Below, piece by piece: positions 1 to 7,703 of a stretch of DNA of 64,000 nt. The translations under genes were made by a program, and so were the position numbers. The notes below the pieces were generated by a model. The model made no database searches. It saw only the letters and a list, made by a program, of their open reading frames with translations, and was not told the origin of the DNA. Source of the DNA: Salsuginibacillus halophilus (GTDB taxonomy: Bacteria; Bacillota; Bacilli; Bacillales; Marinococcaceae); the NCBI RefSeq assembly GCF_003014715.1, contig NZ_PYAV01000004.1:62001-126000 (forward strand), written 5' to 3'. How positions within the stretch are numbered: the first letter of the stretch is position 1; each line of letters opens with the position of its first letter.

Positions 1-336
1 ATCATTAATACAGCGTCGATCGCAGCTTACGACGGTCAAATCGGACAAGCAGCTTATAGTGCATCGAAAGGAGGGATTGCATCACTCACATTACCAGCAG
101 CAAGGGAGCTTGCAACAGCAGGCATACGGGTGGTAGCCGTTGCCCCCGGTGTGTTTGAGACGCCGCTCTTTGCTTCTGTACCTGAAGAAGCAAGACAGCA
201 GTTAGAAGCGTTAACGCCGTTTCCAAAACGGCTCGGAGACCCGCAGGAGTTTGCGGAGCTCGCTTTGCATATTTTCCAAAATACGATGATGAACGGAGAG
301 ACGATCCGGCTTGACGGCGCGATCCGCATGCCGTAA
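1..336 (+). CDS. SDR-family dehydrogenase, C-terminal part (5' end outside window)
   Basis: The reading frame is open from base 1 to the TAA at 334-336, so this is the last 111 residues of a longer protein. It contains the short-chain dehydrogenase catalytic YxxxK as YSASK, followed by the usual helix and an ending ([14 protein letters not shown]) typical of the HSD10/3-hydroxyacyl-CoA dehydrogenase type 2 group. That group oxidises 3-hydroxyacyl-CoA or related alcohols with NAD+. An acyl-CoA ligase starts 30 bases downstream in the same direction, which fits a fatty-acid or branched acyl oxidation operon. The Rossmann GxxxGxG motif lies outside the window, so cofactor choice cannot be judged. 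Confidence 0.85.
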   Translation: MINTASIAAYDGQIGQAAYSASKGGIASLTLPAARELATAGIRVVAVAPGVFETPLFASVPEEARQQLEALTPFPKRLGDPQEFAELALHIFQNTMMNGETIRLDGAIRMP

Positions 337-366
337 AAACAACCATTCTTGAGGAGGTTATGCACG

Positions 367-1977
367 ATGATGAATGTACCTTTGAATGTCCCGGCCATGA
401 TGGAGCGGGCGGCTGAATTATATAGCAAAAAAGAAGTCGTTTCACGAACGCTGACCGGTGTGCAGCGCTTGAATTACGAAGAAATTGCAGGGCGCACTAA
501 AAAGCTGGCCGGACAGCTTCAAGCTCTCGGCGTCCGGCAGGGAGACCGTGTCGGGACCATCGCTTGGAATCATCACCGCCATTTAGAAAGCTACTTCGCG
601 ATCCCGGGTGCAGGCGGTGTACTTCATACCATTAACTTGCGACTTTCACCGGAGCATTTACGTTACGTCATTAACCACGCTGAAGATAAGCTGCTCCTTA
701 TTGATGAAGACCTGCTCCCATTAATTGAGCCGATTCAAGACCAGCTCTCTACCGTAGAAGGCTATATCGTCATGTCTGACACAAAAGAATACAGCACGAC
801 CCTTTCACCTGTGTATGATTACGAAACACTGATCGAAAACGGTGATGCTCATTTCTCTTTATTAACGGATGTCAGTGAGGAAGCGCCGGCCGGCATCTGC
901 TACACGTCAGCAACGACAGGAAACCCAAAAGGGGTTGTTTACTCTCATCGCGCGATCGCTTTGCACAGTTATGCGTTAGGCTTGGCCGATACGGCGGCTC
1001 TTTCAGAAAGGGACCGGTGCATGCCGGTTGTGCCGATGTTTCACGCCAATGCGTGGGGTCTTCCGTTTGCAGCCACTTGGTTTGGCACAACGCAAGTCCT
1101 TCCGGGACCACAGTTTACCCCGGATTTACTTGCAGAGCTGATTGAACAGGAGAATGTCACGTTAACAGCCGGCGTGCCGACGATCTGGATGGGACTGCTG
1201 CAGGCGTGGGAGAAAGGCAACTATGATACAAGCTCACTGCGCGCAGTGTTGTGCGGTGGTTCAGCAGCGCCGGCGGCGATGATCGAAGCGTTTGAAGTGA
1301 AGTATAACGTACCATTTTTACACGCCTACGGGATGACAGAAACGAGCCCGCTTGCGTCTGTGGCTACACTGAAGAGTTATCAATATGACTTGCCGAAAGA
1401 AGAACAGCTTGAAATTCGAGCCACACAAGGGCTGCCGGCACCTGGCGTAGAGATGAAAGTTGTCAATGCAGACGGAGATGTTGCGTGGGGCAGCGGTGAG
1501 ATGGGAGAACTCCTCATCCGCGGGCCGTGGATCGCTGATGAATATGATCAGGATGAACGAAGTGCAGAAGCTTTCCAGGATGGCTGGCTGTATACAGGGG
1601 ATGTGGCTACCCGGGATGAAGAAGGGAACATCCGCTTGGTCGACCGTACGAAAGACCTTGTTAAAAGCGGTGGCGAGTGGATTTCTTCAGTCGACTTGGA
1701 AAACGCCATTATGGCACACGACGGCGTACTAGAAGCAGCAGTGATTGCGGTACCGCACCCTGACTGGCAGGAGCGTCCAGTCGCCTGTGTTGTAAAAAAA
1801 GAAGGCTTTGAGGCGTTACGTGACCAGGATATTCTCGATTCGATCCGTCCACAGTTTGCCAAATGGTGGCTCCCGGATGACGTCGTCTTTCTTGATGAAC
1901 TACCAAAAACATCGGTCGGAAAATTTCTCAAACGCTCCCTGCGTGAACAATTCAGCGAACATTTGATGAAAGCTTAG
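367..1977 (+). CDS. Fatty-acyl-CoA ligase (AMP-binding, ANL superfamily)
   Basis: An acyl-CoA synthetase of about 536 residues that activates a carboxylic acid with ATP and CoA. The AMP-binding loop reads YTSATTGNPKG (the usual SGTTG has Ala for the first Gly), and later A-motifs (HAYGMTETSPL, YTGDVA) and a C-terminal Lys in TSVGKFLKR are present. An upstream in-frame TTG at 349 lies on the Shine-Dalgarno GAGGAGG (351-357), so the ATG at 367 is the better start. It follows the SDR gene closely and probably shares its transcript. Chain length of the substrate cannot be told from the sequence. A second ligase of this family lies at 44075. Confidence 0.88.
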   Translation: MMNVPLNVPAMMERAAELYSKKEVVSRTLTGVQRLNYEEIAGRTKKLAGQLQALGVRQGDRVGTIAWNHHRHLESYFAIPGAGGVLHTINLRLSPEHLRYVINHAEDKLLLIDEDLLPLIEPIQDQLSTVEGYIVMSDTKEYSTTLSPVYDYETLIENGDAHFSLLTDVSEEAPAGICYTSATTGNPKGVVYSHRAIALHSYALGLADTAALSERDRCMPVVPMFHANAWGLPFAATWFGTTQVLPGPQFTPDLLAELIEQENVTLTAGVPTIWMGLLQAWEKGNYDTSSLRAVLCGGSAAPAAMIEAFEVKYNVPFLHAYGMTETSPLASVATLKSYQYDLPKEEQLEIRATQGLPAPGVEMKVVNADGDVAWGSGEMGELLIRGPWIADEYDQDERSAEAFQDGWLYTGDVATRDEEGNIRLVDRTKDLVKSGGEWISSVDLENAIMAHDGVLEAAVIAVPHPDWQERPVACVVKKEGFEALRDQDILDSIRPQFAKWWLPDDVVFLDELPKTSVGKFLKRSLREQFSEHLMKA

Positions 1978-2044
1978 GCCCGCTGAAGAGATGAGCCGCT
2001 CCATTGTACCTTAAAGACTTTCTCTGAAATCAATGAATGAAAGG

Positions 2045-2076
2045 TGACTCCGGCAGGAATGCGGAGTCATCTTTTT
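2045..2076 (+). terminator. Intrinsic terminator after the acyl-CoA ligase
   Basis: An 8-bp stem (TGACTCCG / CGGAGTCA) with a 9-base loop is followed by TCTTTTT. It closes the transcript of the ligase gene. Confidence 0.8.
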
Positions 2077-2245
2077 GTATTTTCATAGTTCGTTACATAC
2101 GTATACACCCATTTACCGATGACTGCCATGTTCTTATCAGCTTATGATAAATCTTGCTTCGATCTATGACATTTCAAGGTTTTAACACGTTCGAGCAGGG
2201 AAAAGCCTAATAAAGGACGGAGCGATAAAAAAGGAGACGATAGAT

Positions 2246-3214
2246 ATGAAGCGAGAACTGATCGGGGTTGGAGCAGTAAGCACCCTCTTACTTTTCGGCG
2301 GTGCAGCTGCGGCTGGTGCTGCGTTTGATGATGTGAATGATGATCACTGGGCAGCTGATGAGATTGAAGAATTAACAGAAGCCGGGTACATCGAAGGCTA
2401 CGGAAATGGAGCGTTTGCGCCGAATGAAGCAATCACCCGTGCAGAGGCATCCGCTATGCTTGCTCGCGGATTTGGACTTGAAGGTGGTTATGAACAAGCA
2501 TCCAGCTACACAGACGTGGACCCTGAACATCCGCTGAAAAATTACATATCCGCAGTCACGGAAGTAGAGATGTTTGAAGGAACAGGGGATCAGCAGTTTG
2601 AACCAGAGCGCGAGATTACCCGTGCCGAAGTTGCAACGAGTCTTGAGCGAGAGGTTAACTTTGATGTGAATGAGACAGCCACATTCAATGACACAACCGG
2701 TCATTGGGCAGAGCCAAGCGTCGAGGTACTAGCCGGCAATAATATCATTACAGGTTATGATGAAGATACATTTGCGCCTAATGATGCTGTCACCCGTGCT
2801 GAATTTGCAGCAATGCTCTCCCGTACGCTTAACCATATGGAAAGCAATGGCGATGATCAACTGCCGGAAAAAGAACTTGAAACACTTGTGGTGGAAGAAG
2901 ACGGAGCAGAAGTAACCCTTGAGGAAAATACCGATGCTGTAGAAGTACTTGCTGATGATGTCACCTTGCAGGGCGGACATTTGCATCAGCTTGAAGTAAG
3001 TGAAGATATCGACAGTCTTGCAATTGACGGAGTACTCATAGAAGATCCAGTGAAGTTCTCTGGAGGCGCGTTAACACTCTCTAACGGCACAGTACTGCAG
3101 GAGCTCATTTATGATCGTGACGTTGGTGTCTATCTCGATGATACCATTACTGAAGACGAACTTACCCTTACGCCCGCTTCTGAAGAGGCTGTTGTTGAAG
3201 TGATTGATGAGTAA
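2246..3214 (+). CDS. Secreted SLH-domain surface protein
   Basis: A 322-residue exported protein. An N-terminal signal peptide (MKRELIG, hydrophobic core, AAAAGA) is followed by three S-layer homology repeats at roughly residues 26-200, each with the GYGNGAFAPNEAITRAE-type signature, which would anchor it to pyruvylated cell-wall polymer. The last 120 residues are very acidic and beta-rich with no domain I recognise, so it may be a wall-bound surface protein with no enzyme part. It starts at an ATG with AAGGAGA upstream and stands alone between two terminators. Acidity fits a halophile. A much larger SLH protein is encoded at 46404. Confidence 0.85.
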   Translation: MKRELIGVGAVSTLLLFGGAAAAGAAFDDVNDDHWAADEIEELTEAGYIEGYGNGAFAPNEAITRAEASAMLARGFGLEGGYEQASSYTDVDPEHPLKNYISAVTEVEMFEGTGDQQFEPEREITRAEVATSLEREVNFDVNETATFNDTTGHWAEPSVEVLAGNNIITGYDEDTFAPNDAVTRAEFAAMLSRTLNHMESNGDDQLPEKELETLVVEEDGAEVTLEENTDAVEVLADDVTLQGGHLHQLEVSEDIDSLAIDGVLIEDPVKFSGGALTLSNGTVLQELIYDRDVGVYLDDTITEDELTLTPASEEAVVEVIDE

Positions 3215-3928
3215 GTATAAGTTTATAGCAGGGTGTGGTGTAAGTCGCACGTAGGGTAATGCGCATGCTTACTCCCTCACTCATTAAACAAATTTATCCA
3301 AAAGTGTGTTTTATCACCTGAAAAAGTGGTAATATAAAAGAAATAAAGCTTGATGTTATACATCACGCACGGAAAAGAGAGATGAGCCGCTGGAGATAAT
3401 CGTTCTCCGGCGGCTTTTAATATATCAAGGTGGTTTTTGCGTTACTGACTTACTGATCAAGTGTGACACTTGTTCTTATTAAGTAAACATTGTTCGTTTG
3501 TTTTAAACAACATCTTTTTGCGAAAGAATAGTTTTTTTGTTGAAGGGAAATGAATATTCATTCATAGTTTGGCAAACTCGTTGTTTGGCGGTACAAACTT
3601 CATGTTTCTGAAGCAAAAGTGAACTTTTGCCTATAACATTATTCTCATGTTTAACTATAAGTAAGCCCCGCCGGCCCGGTTGCCTGCATTTTGACTGAAT
3701 GCAGCCCGGCGCTGCCTTTGACTTCAAAAAAATGAGTGGCTTTGGCTGATAAATGACCCCGGCCAAAGTCATTTCAAATAATCATGAGGCGAAAAATCTA
3801 TGAAAATGTATCTTTTTATTAAAATTGCGAAAATAAATCGTTTATCTTAAAATAAAATGGGAATAATGAAGGAGGAACAATTATTCAAGTCTCAAAGTTT
3901 TGATGTTTGACCTGGAGGAGGAGCACAT
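3215..3928. other. 714-bp intergenic region rich in small palindromes, no convincing gene
   Basis: Apart from the terminator at 3386-3418, the stretch 3549-3630 holds five consecutive short palindromes (3549-3562, 3566-3578, 3583-3598, 3598-3613, 3613-3630). A GC-rich structured patch follows at 3670-3710 (7-bp stem 3684-3690/3698-3704 inside a GCCGG/CCGGC stem) and a CTTTGGC/GCCAAAG hairpin at 3740-3768. An 89-codon open frame on the minus strand (3503-3772) has no ribosome binding site and looks spurious. I do not match the structures to a known riboswitch. Confidence 0.5.
3386..3418 (+). terminator. Intrinsic terminator downstream of the SLH gene
   Basis: A GCCGCTGGAG / CTCCGGCGGC stem with a 9-base loop is followed by TTTT. 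It lies 170 bases after the SLH stop codon and is oriented to end that transcript. Confidence 0.75.
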
Positions 3929-4585
3929 ATGTGTGGACGATTTACACTGCACACGGATTTAGCTGCACTGGAGACACAGTTCGGCTTGCGGATTCCACCG
4001 GTAACTGCCAGATATAATATTTCACCGACCCAGTACGTCCTCGCCGCTGTCAGCGGAGACGGTAAACGCTGGGCGGGATTTTTTCATTGGGGTTTAATTC
4101 CTTCTGAAGCAGATGATATGCGGGTTGGCGCGCGTATGATCAACGTAGAAGCTGAAAAGTTGGAAGACAACCCTGCATTTGTGAAGCTGCTGCGCCGGCA
4201 GCGCTGCATTATCGCAGCGGATGGTTTTTATAAGTGGGGAATGGAAAACGGGGTAAAGCAGCCTTATTATATGCAGCTTGCATCAGGTGAACCGTTTGCC
4301 TTTGCTGGATTGTGGGATCAATGGCAGAGTAGAGATGAAACGATTTTATCGTGTACGATCATAACGACGAAAGCCAACCGGTTGATTGCGCCAATCCATG
4401 ACCGGATGCCTGTACTATTGAATGATACGGCCCAGCAAGCCTGGTTAGACCAGAATTTAACGGGGTACAAAGAGCTCGCACCTTTATTAACACCGTACCC
4501 ATCGGAAGAAATGAAAGTCCGTCCGGTAACTTCTGATGTGAACAGCCCGATGAATGATCATAAGGCGCTGCTTGCAAAAGTATAA
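3929..4585 (+). CDS. SOS response-associated peptidase (SRAP, YedK/HMCES family)
   Basis: A 218-residue SRAP protein starting MCGRFTLHT. After removal of Met1, Cys2 is the residue that in this family forms a stable thiazolidine crosslink with abasic sites in single-stranded DNA. The other family marks are present: RYNISPTQ, ARMINVEAE, CIIAADGFYKW and the catalytic His in IHDRMPV. Family members protect abasic sites at replication forks. The ATG has a strong GGAGGAGG at 3915-3922. A MarR gene follows, with about 120 bases between the stop and its likely start. No LexA box was recognised upstream. Confidence 0.93.
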   Translation: MCGRFTLHTDLAALETQFGLRIPPVTARYNISPTQYVLAAVSGDGKRWAGFFHWGLIPSEADDMRVGARMINVEAEKLEDNPAFVKLLRRQRCIIAADGFYKWGMENGVKQPYYMQLASGEPFAFAGLWDQWQSRDETILSCTIITTKANRLIAPIHDRMPVLLNDTAQQAWLDQNLTGYKELAPLLTPYPSEEMKVRPVTSDVNSPMNDHKALLAKV

Positions 4586-4680
4586 CCGAGCGGCAAATGC
4601 GTCCTTTTTTGTAAGGGCGTGTTTTTTGTTTGACCGAAAATCAAAAGTAAGCTATACTCACGAACAGATAGAATGTGTAG

Positions 4681-4690
4681 CAACTAATTT
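4681..4690 (+). promoter_or_regulatory. Candidate MarR operator half-site before the marR gene
   Basis: The 10-mer CAACTAATTT lies 13 bases before the likely marR start. It recurs exactly upstream of the azoreductase gene (5157-5166). A word shared by only these two genes suggests the MarR protein binds both, giving autoregulation and control of the azoreductase. Confidence 0.5.
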
Positions 4691-4703
4691 TGGGGGCATT
4701 GGA

Positions 4704-5129
4704 TTGAATCTCCGTCTGGAAGATTATATCAGCATTTTTATTCATGAAACGGACCTTACGCTGACAAGTGAGATTAAAAAAAAGCTTGAGCCGCACAATT
4801 TAGCACCGGAGCAGAATTTAGTCATGATGGTTCTTTGGGAGTCGGATGGCTGGACACAGAATGAGATTGCTGCCCGTTTGAATAAAGATAAAACGAATGT
4901 AGCCCGGATGGCGGCAAACCTTGCGGATAAGGGTTTTTTAACCAGGGTGCCGCGTACTGAAGACCGGCGTTCGCTGCAGTTGTTTTTAACGGAGAAAGGC
5001 CGGGAGCTAGGTGAGGAAGTGGTGCCGCTTGCTGAGCGGTTTCATAATCAGGTCGTATCCGGGATTACTGAAGAAGAGCAGGCTGTTGTGCGACAGGTGC
5101 TACAGCGTATGCAGAGGAATGTGCAATAG
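4704..5129 (+). CDS. MarR-family transcriptional regulator
   Basis: About 141 residues from the TTG at 4704. This start is preferred to the open frame's earlier start at 4554, inside the SRAP gene, because TGGGGGC lies 7 bases upstream and the protein then has the usual MarR length. A winged helix is visible: recognition helix in QNEIAARLNKDKTNVARMAANL and wing DxR motif in RTEDRRSLQLFLTEKG. It is next to an azoreductase, as in the quinone/electrophile-sensing MarR-azoR pairs of Bacillus. One Cys-independent question remains: from this start the protein has no cysteine, so thiol sensing of MhqR/YodB type is not evident. Repression relieved by a ligand is the likely mode. Confidence 0.85.
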   Translation: MNLRLEDYISIFIHETDLTLTSEIKKKLEPHNLAPEQNLVMMVLWESDGWTQNEIAARLNKDKTNVARMAANLADKGFLTRVPRTEDRRSLQLFLTEKGRELGEEVVPLAERFHNQVVSGITEEEQAVVRQVLQRMQRNVQ

Positions 5130-5145
5130 TTCCTTTGTTTCCAGA

Positions 5146-5166
5146 AGTTGCTACGACAACTAATTT
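5146..5166 (+). promoter_or_regulatory. Candidate MarR operator before the azoreductase gene
   Basis: An inverted repeat AGTTG-6-CAACT (5146-5161) runs into the same CAACTAATTT word found before marR. It lies 36 bases before the azoreductase start, where a repressor would act. Confidence 0.5.
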
Positions 5167-5202
5167 CCAAAACACACCAAATTACTGAAGGAGGACCACC
5201 CA

Positions 5203-5829
5203 ATGGCAAATGTACTTTTTATTAAAGCGAATGGACGGCCGGATGATCAGGCGGTCAGCCTGCAGCTTTTCAATACATTTAAAGCGCAGTACGTTGAGAA
5301 TCACCCGGAAGATCACATTGAGGAGATTGACTTATTTGCGGAGAACCTGCCGTATTACGATAATGATAAAATTACGGCGATGTTTAAAGCGGGTAAAGGC
5401 ATGGAGCTGACAGAGGAAGAAGAAAAGGAAGCAGCATATGTTAAAAGTTATGTAGATCAATTTATGCGCGCTGACAAAATCGTTCTTGCTTTCCCACTCT
5501 GGAACTTCAGCGTGCCGGCCGTACTGCACACGTACTTTGATTACTTGTGCCAAGCTGGAACAACCTTCCGTTATACAGCCAACGGTCCAGAAGGTTTGCT
5601 GAATGGCAAGCAGGCTTTCCTATTGAATGCCCGTGGTGGCGTTTATTCAGAAGGACCGGCAGCCGGTATGGAAATGGCCGTAACGTACGTGACAAAAATT
5701 ATGAACTTCCTCGGCATCGAGGATACGCAGGAAGTCATTGTGGAAGGACACAACCAGTTCCCGGATAAAGCCGAAGAAATTATCGAAGCCGGGCTCGAAG
5801 AAGCAAAAGAAGCCGCAGTTACATTTTAA
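5203..5829 (+). CDS. azoR: FMN-dependent NADH-azoreductase
   Basis: A 208-residue flavodoxin-fold reductase of the AzoR family, which uses NADH and FMN to reduce quinones and azo dyes by two electrons. Family marks are the N-terminal FIKANGRP phosphate loop region, the FPLWNFSVPAVLHTYFDY segment around the FMN, and LNARGGVYSEGPA. Length matches the family. The ATG has AAGGAGGACC upstream. It lies downstream of a MarR gene and shares an operator-like word with it, which suggests induction by quinone or electrophile stress. A terminator follows 12 bases after the stop. Confidence 0.9.
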   Translation: MANVLFIKANGRPDDQAVSLQLFNTFKAQYVENHPEDHIEEIDLFAENLPYYDNDKITAMFKAGKGMELTEEEEKEAAYVKSYVDQFMRADKIVLAFPLWNFSVPAVLHTYFDYLCQAGTTFRYTANGPEGLLNGKQAFLLNARGGVYSEGPAAGMEMAVTYVTKIMNFLGIEDTQEVIVEGHNQFPDKAEEIIEAGLEEAKEAAVTF

Positions 5830-5841
5830 TAACCTAAGCAG

Positions 5842-5869
5842 CCGTCCGCCAAGCGCGGGCGGTTTTTTT
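5842..5869 (+). terminator. Intrinsic terminator after azoR
   Basis: An 8-bp stem CCGTCCGC / GCGGGCGG with a 5-base loop is followed by seven T. It closely resembles the terminator at 7146-7172. Confidence 0.88.
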
Positions 5870-6258
5870 GTGTGGTGGAGAGGATTTGTGCGCGGAGGCA
5901 GATTTGAACAAAGTATATGAACGGTTGAAAGTATTCGGTGCATTTTTGGCTCGAGCGCAGAGTTTAACAACATGTTTGATATTCGTGCGCGAATATCACG
6001 CTAATAAATTCGGGGTTGAAACAATTTCAGATTTAGCTGATTATAATATTAATGAAGAGTTGCTTCACTGCGTTTCGATGCTGATTTTTACTCATAGGAT
6101 GATAGCTTAAGTGGTTAGGAAAGTTGTTATGGCTTTGCAAACTATTGCAGAATGAACGACGAAGTGGATGTGGAGCATCTGAGCGCTACAGGAGTCACGC
6201 GGGAGTGGTTGAGTGAGAAAGGTAGAATGGAGTAAGTGAATGATAAAGAGGTGACATC
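5870..6258. other. Intergenic region with possible gene remnants
   Basis: About 390 bases without a convincing gene. A single copy of a sequence like the minisatellite unit (GTGCGCGGAGGCAGATTT) sits at 5888-5905 just after the terminator. A 27-codon frame at 6152-6235 (MNDEVDVEHLSATG and on) lacks a ribosome binding site and may be a decayed gene tail. An 80-codon frame at 5868-6110 has no start signals. Confidence 0.4.
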
Positions 6259-7110
6259 ATGAAGTTAAAGTTAGCACAAACCCAGCCGGTACTTGGAGAT
6301 CCGGCGCGAAACGCTGAGCGGGTGGTAGAAGATCTTTACCGCTTGGATGAACATGTGGAGCTGCTTGTTTATCCGGAATTGTCGTTGACGGGCTATGTAT
6401 TGAAAGATCAAGTGTTTGATGTAGCTTTGACACTTAAATCCCCGGAAATTGAGCGCATACGACACGCTACAGCCGATACAGGCAAAAGTGTAATGTTCGG
6501 CTTTGTGGAAGAGCATTCAATTGACCGGGTGTATAATGCCGCTGTTTATATGAAAGCCGGCGAAGTGCAGATGGTACAGCGAAAAATTTACCCAACGACT
6601 TATGGTATGTTCGAAGAAGGGAAATATTTTTCCGGTGCTCGTGTTGTGAAATCAGGCTTTGCAGGCGATTTTAAGAGCACAATGCTGATTTGTAATGACA
6701 TGTGGCATCCATCGCTTACGCATATTGCGGCTCATCAACAGACAACACTTCTAATCGGCATGATAAACAGCCCATCAGCCGGCTTAGGAGAGTATTATTC
6801 GAGTGCTGCCGGCTGGGAACGTGTAGGTCGATTTTACGCTGAAATCTACGGCTCATATGTAGCGCTTGCCAACCGTGTAGGTATAGAAGAAGGCGTCCCG
6901 TTTTTCGGCGGATCAAAAATCATTAATCCGTACGGCGAAGTGATCGCAGAAGCGCCGCTTGATAAGGAAGCAGAAATTGAAGCTGAACTAGACTTAGCAC
7001 TAGTGAAGCGCCGACGCCGTGAACTGCCAATTATGCGAGATGAAAACTTGGATGTGACTGTGCGGCATTTAGAAGCAGCTGCTCTGGAACAAAATAATAG
7101 TCACGAGTAG
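6259..7110 (+). CDS. Carbon-nitrogen hydrolase (nitrilase superfamily)
   Basis: A 283-residue nitrilase-fold amidase with the full Glu-Lys-Cys triad visible: E40 in YPELSLTGY, Lys in QRKIYPTTYG and Cys in LICNDMWHPS. Such enzymes hydrolyse amides or nitriles, or act as NAD synthetase/N-carbamoyl type amidases. The exact substrate is not evident. The ATG at 6259 has GAGGTGA upstream. It stands alone, ended by the terminator at 7146-7172, so context gives no hint of pathway. Confidence 0.88.
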   Translation: MKLKLAQTQPVLGDPARNAERVVEDLYRLDEHVELLVYPELSLTGYVLKDQVFDVALTLKSPEIERIRHATADTGKSVMFGFVEEHSIDRVYNAAVYMKAGEVQMVQRKIYPTTYGMFEEGKYFSGARVVKSGFAGDFKSTMLICNDMWHPSLTHIAAHQQTTLLIGMINSPSAGLGEYYSSAAGWERVGRFYAEIYGSYVALANRVGIEEGVPFFGGSKIINPYGEVIAEAPLDKEAEIEAELDLALVKRRRRELPIMRDENLDVTVRHLEAAALEQNNSHE

Positions 7111-7145
7111 GATAACTTTAAAGCTCCTTTCTTATCTAGAAGAAA

Positions 7146-7172
7146 CCGTCCGTCGCGTGCGGGCGGTTTTTT
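7146..7172 (+). terminator. Intrinsic terminator after the nitrilase-family gene
   Basis: A CCGTCCG / CGGGCGG stem is followed by six T. The minisatellite starts 8 bases further on. Confidence 0.85.
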
Positions 7173-7180
7173 GCGCGGTT

Positions 7181-7537
7181 GATGCGCGGCAGGAAAGGAT
7201 TGATGCGCGGGAAGGTGCGATTGGTGCGCGGCGGTGAGCGGTTAGTGCGCGGGAAGGTGCGATTGATGCGCGGGAAGGTGCGATTGGTGCGCGGCGGTGA
7301 GCGGTTAGTGCGCGGGAAGGTGCGATTGGTGCGCGGGAAGGTGCGATTCGTGCGCGGGCTGGTGCGATTAGTGCGCGGCAGGGAGCGATTAGTGCGCGGC
7401 AGGGAGCGATTAGTGCGCGGGCAGGTGCGATTAATGCGCGGGCAGGAGCGATTAATGCGCGGCAGGGAGCGATTGGTGCGCGGCAGGGAGCGATTGGTGC
7501 GCGGCAGGGAGCGATTAGTGCGCGGCCACTACCGATT
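7181..7537 (+). repeat. Minisatellite: 17 tandem units of 21 bp
   Basis: Seventeen units of exactly 21 bp start with RTGCGCGG and mostly end GCGATT or GCGGTT. Three main variants alternate: GAAGGTGCGATT, CGGTGAGCGGTT and CAGGGAGCGATT endings. Units 2-4 (7202-7264) are duplicated exactly as units 5-7 (7265-7327). Because 21 is a multiple of 3, one frame (7179-7562) stays open and would encode a basic heptad repeat LVRGRER, but its start sits right after a terminator T-run with no ribosome binding site, so I treat it as non-coding. It lies between a terminator and the gltS promoter. Confidence 0.92.
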
Positions 7538-7617
7538 TATTAACAGCACATATAAGGATTAATTTGTAAAATATCAACTTCTTTTTAACCATAAATAAAT
7601 TCAGAAAAATTTAAGTA

Positions 7618-7645
7618 TTGAAATATGGTTATCATATTGTATACT
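7618..7645 (+). promoter_or_regulatory. Sigma-A-type promoter of the GltS-like symporter gene
   Basis: TTGAAA (7618-7623), a 16-base spacer and TATACT (7640-7645). The -10 box lies inside the 19-bp GntR operator at 7637-7655, so bound repressor would block polymerase. Confidence 0.65.
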
Positions 7646-7655
7646 TGTATTACAA
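7637..7655 (+). promoter_or_regulatory. Candidate FadR/GntR operator, copy 1
   Basis: TTGTATACTTGTATTACAA is identical to the site at 10129-10147 and matches 17 of 19 bases of the inverted site at 9248-9266 before the GntR gene itself. Confidence 0.7.
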
Positions 7656-7658
7656 ATT

Positions 7659-7672
7659 TGATAACGGTTACA
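7659..7672 (+). promoter_or_regulatory. Candidate CcpA cre site
   Basis: TGATAACGGTTACA matches 13 of 14 positions of the cre consensus TGWAANCGNTNWCA. It lies just after the gltS -10 box, where bound CcpA would repress. Confidence 0.55.
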
Positions 7673-7703
7673 TAAAGCCCGTTAAACAGAGGAGGTACAC
7701 CTT

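Noticed and set aside
3660-3770. Cyclic di-GMP or other riboswitch in the structured patch
   Set aside because: The conserved core bases of the c-di-GMP-I class were not found on either strand, and no suitable gene follows closely.
3503-3772. 89-codon minus-strand frame
   Set aside because: No ribosome binding site, odd composition, and it covers the palindrome cluster.
5868-6110. 80-codon plus-strand frame
   Set aside because: It starts in the terminator tail without a ribosome binding site and has no recognisable features.
7181-7537. CRISPR array
   Set aside because: Units are contiguous with no spacers, and no cas genes are present.
7179-7562. 127-codon open frame encoding a basic heptad repeat (LVRGRER)
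   Set aside because: It is a by-product of the 21-bp repeat period; the start lies after a terminator T-run and there is no ribosome binding site.
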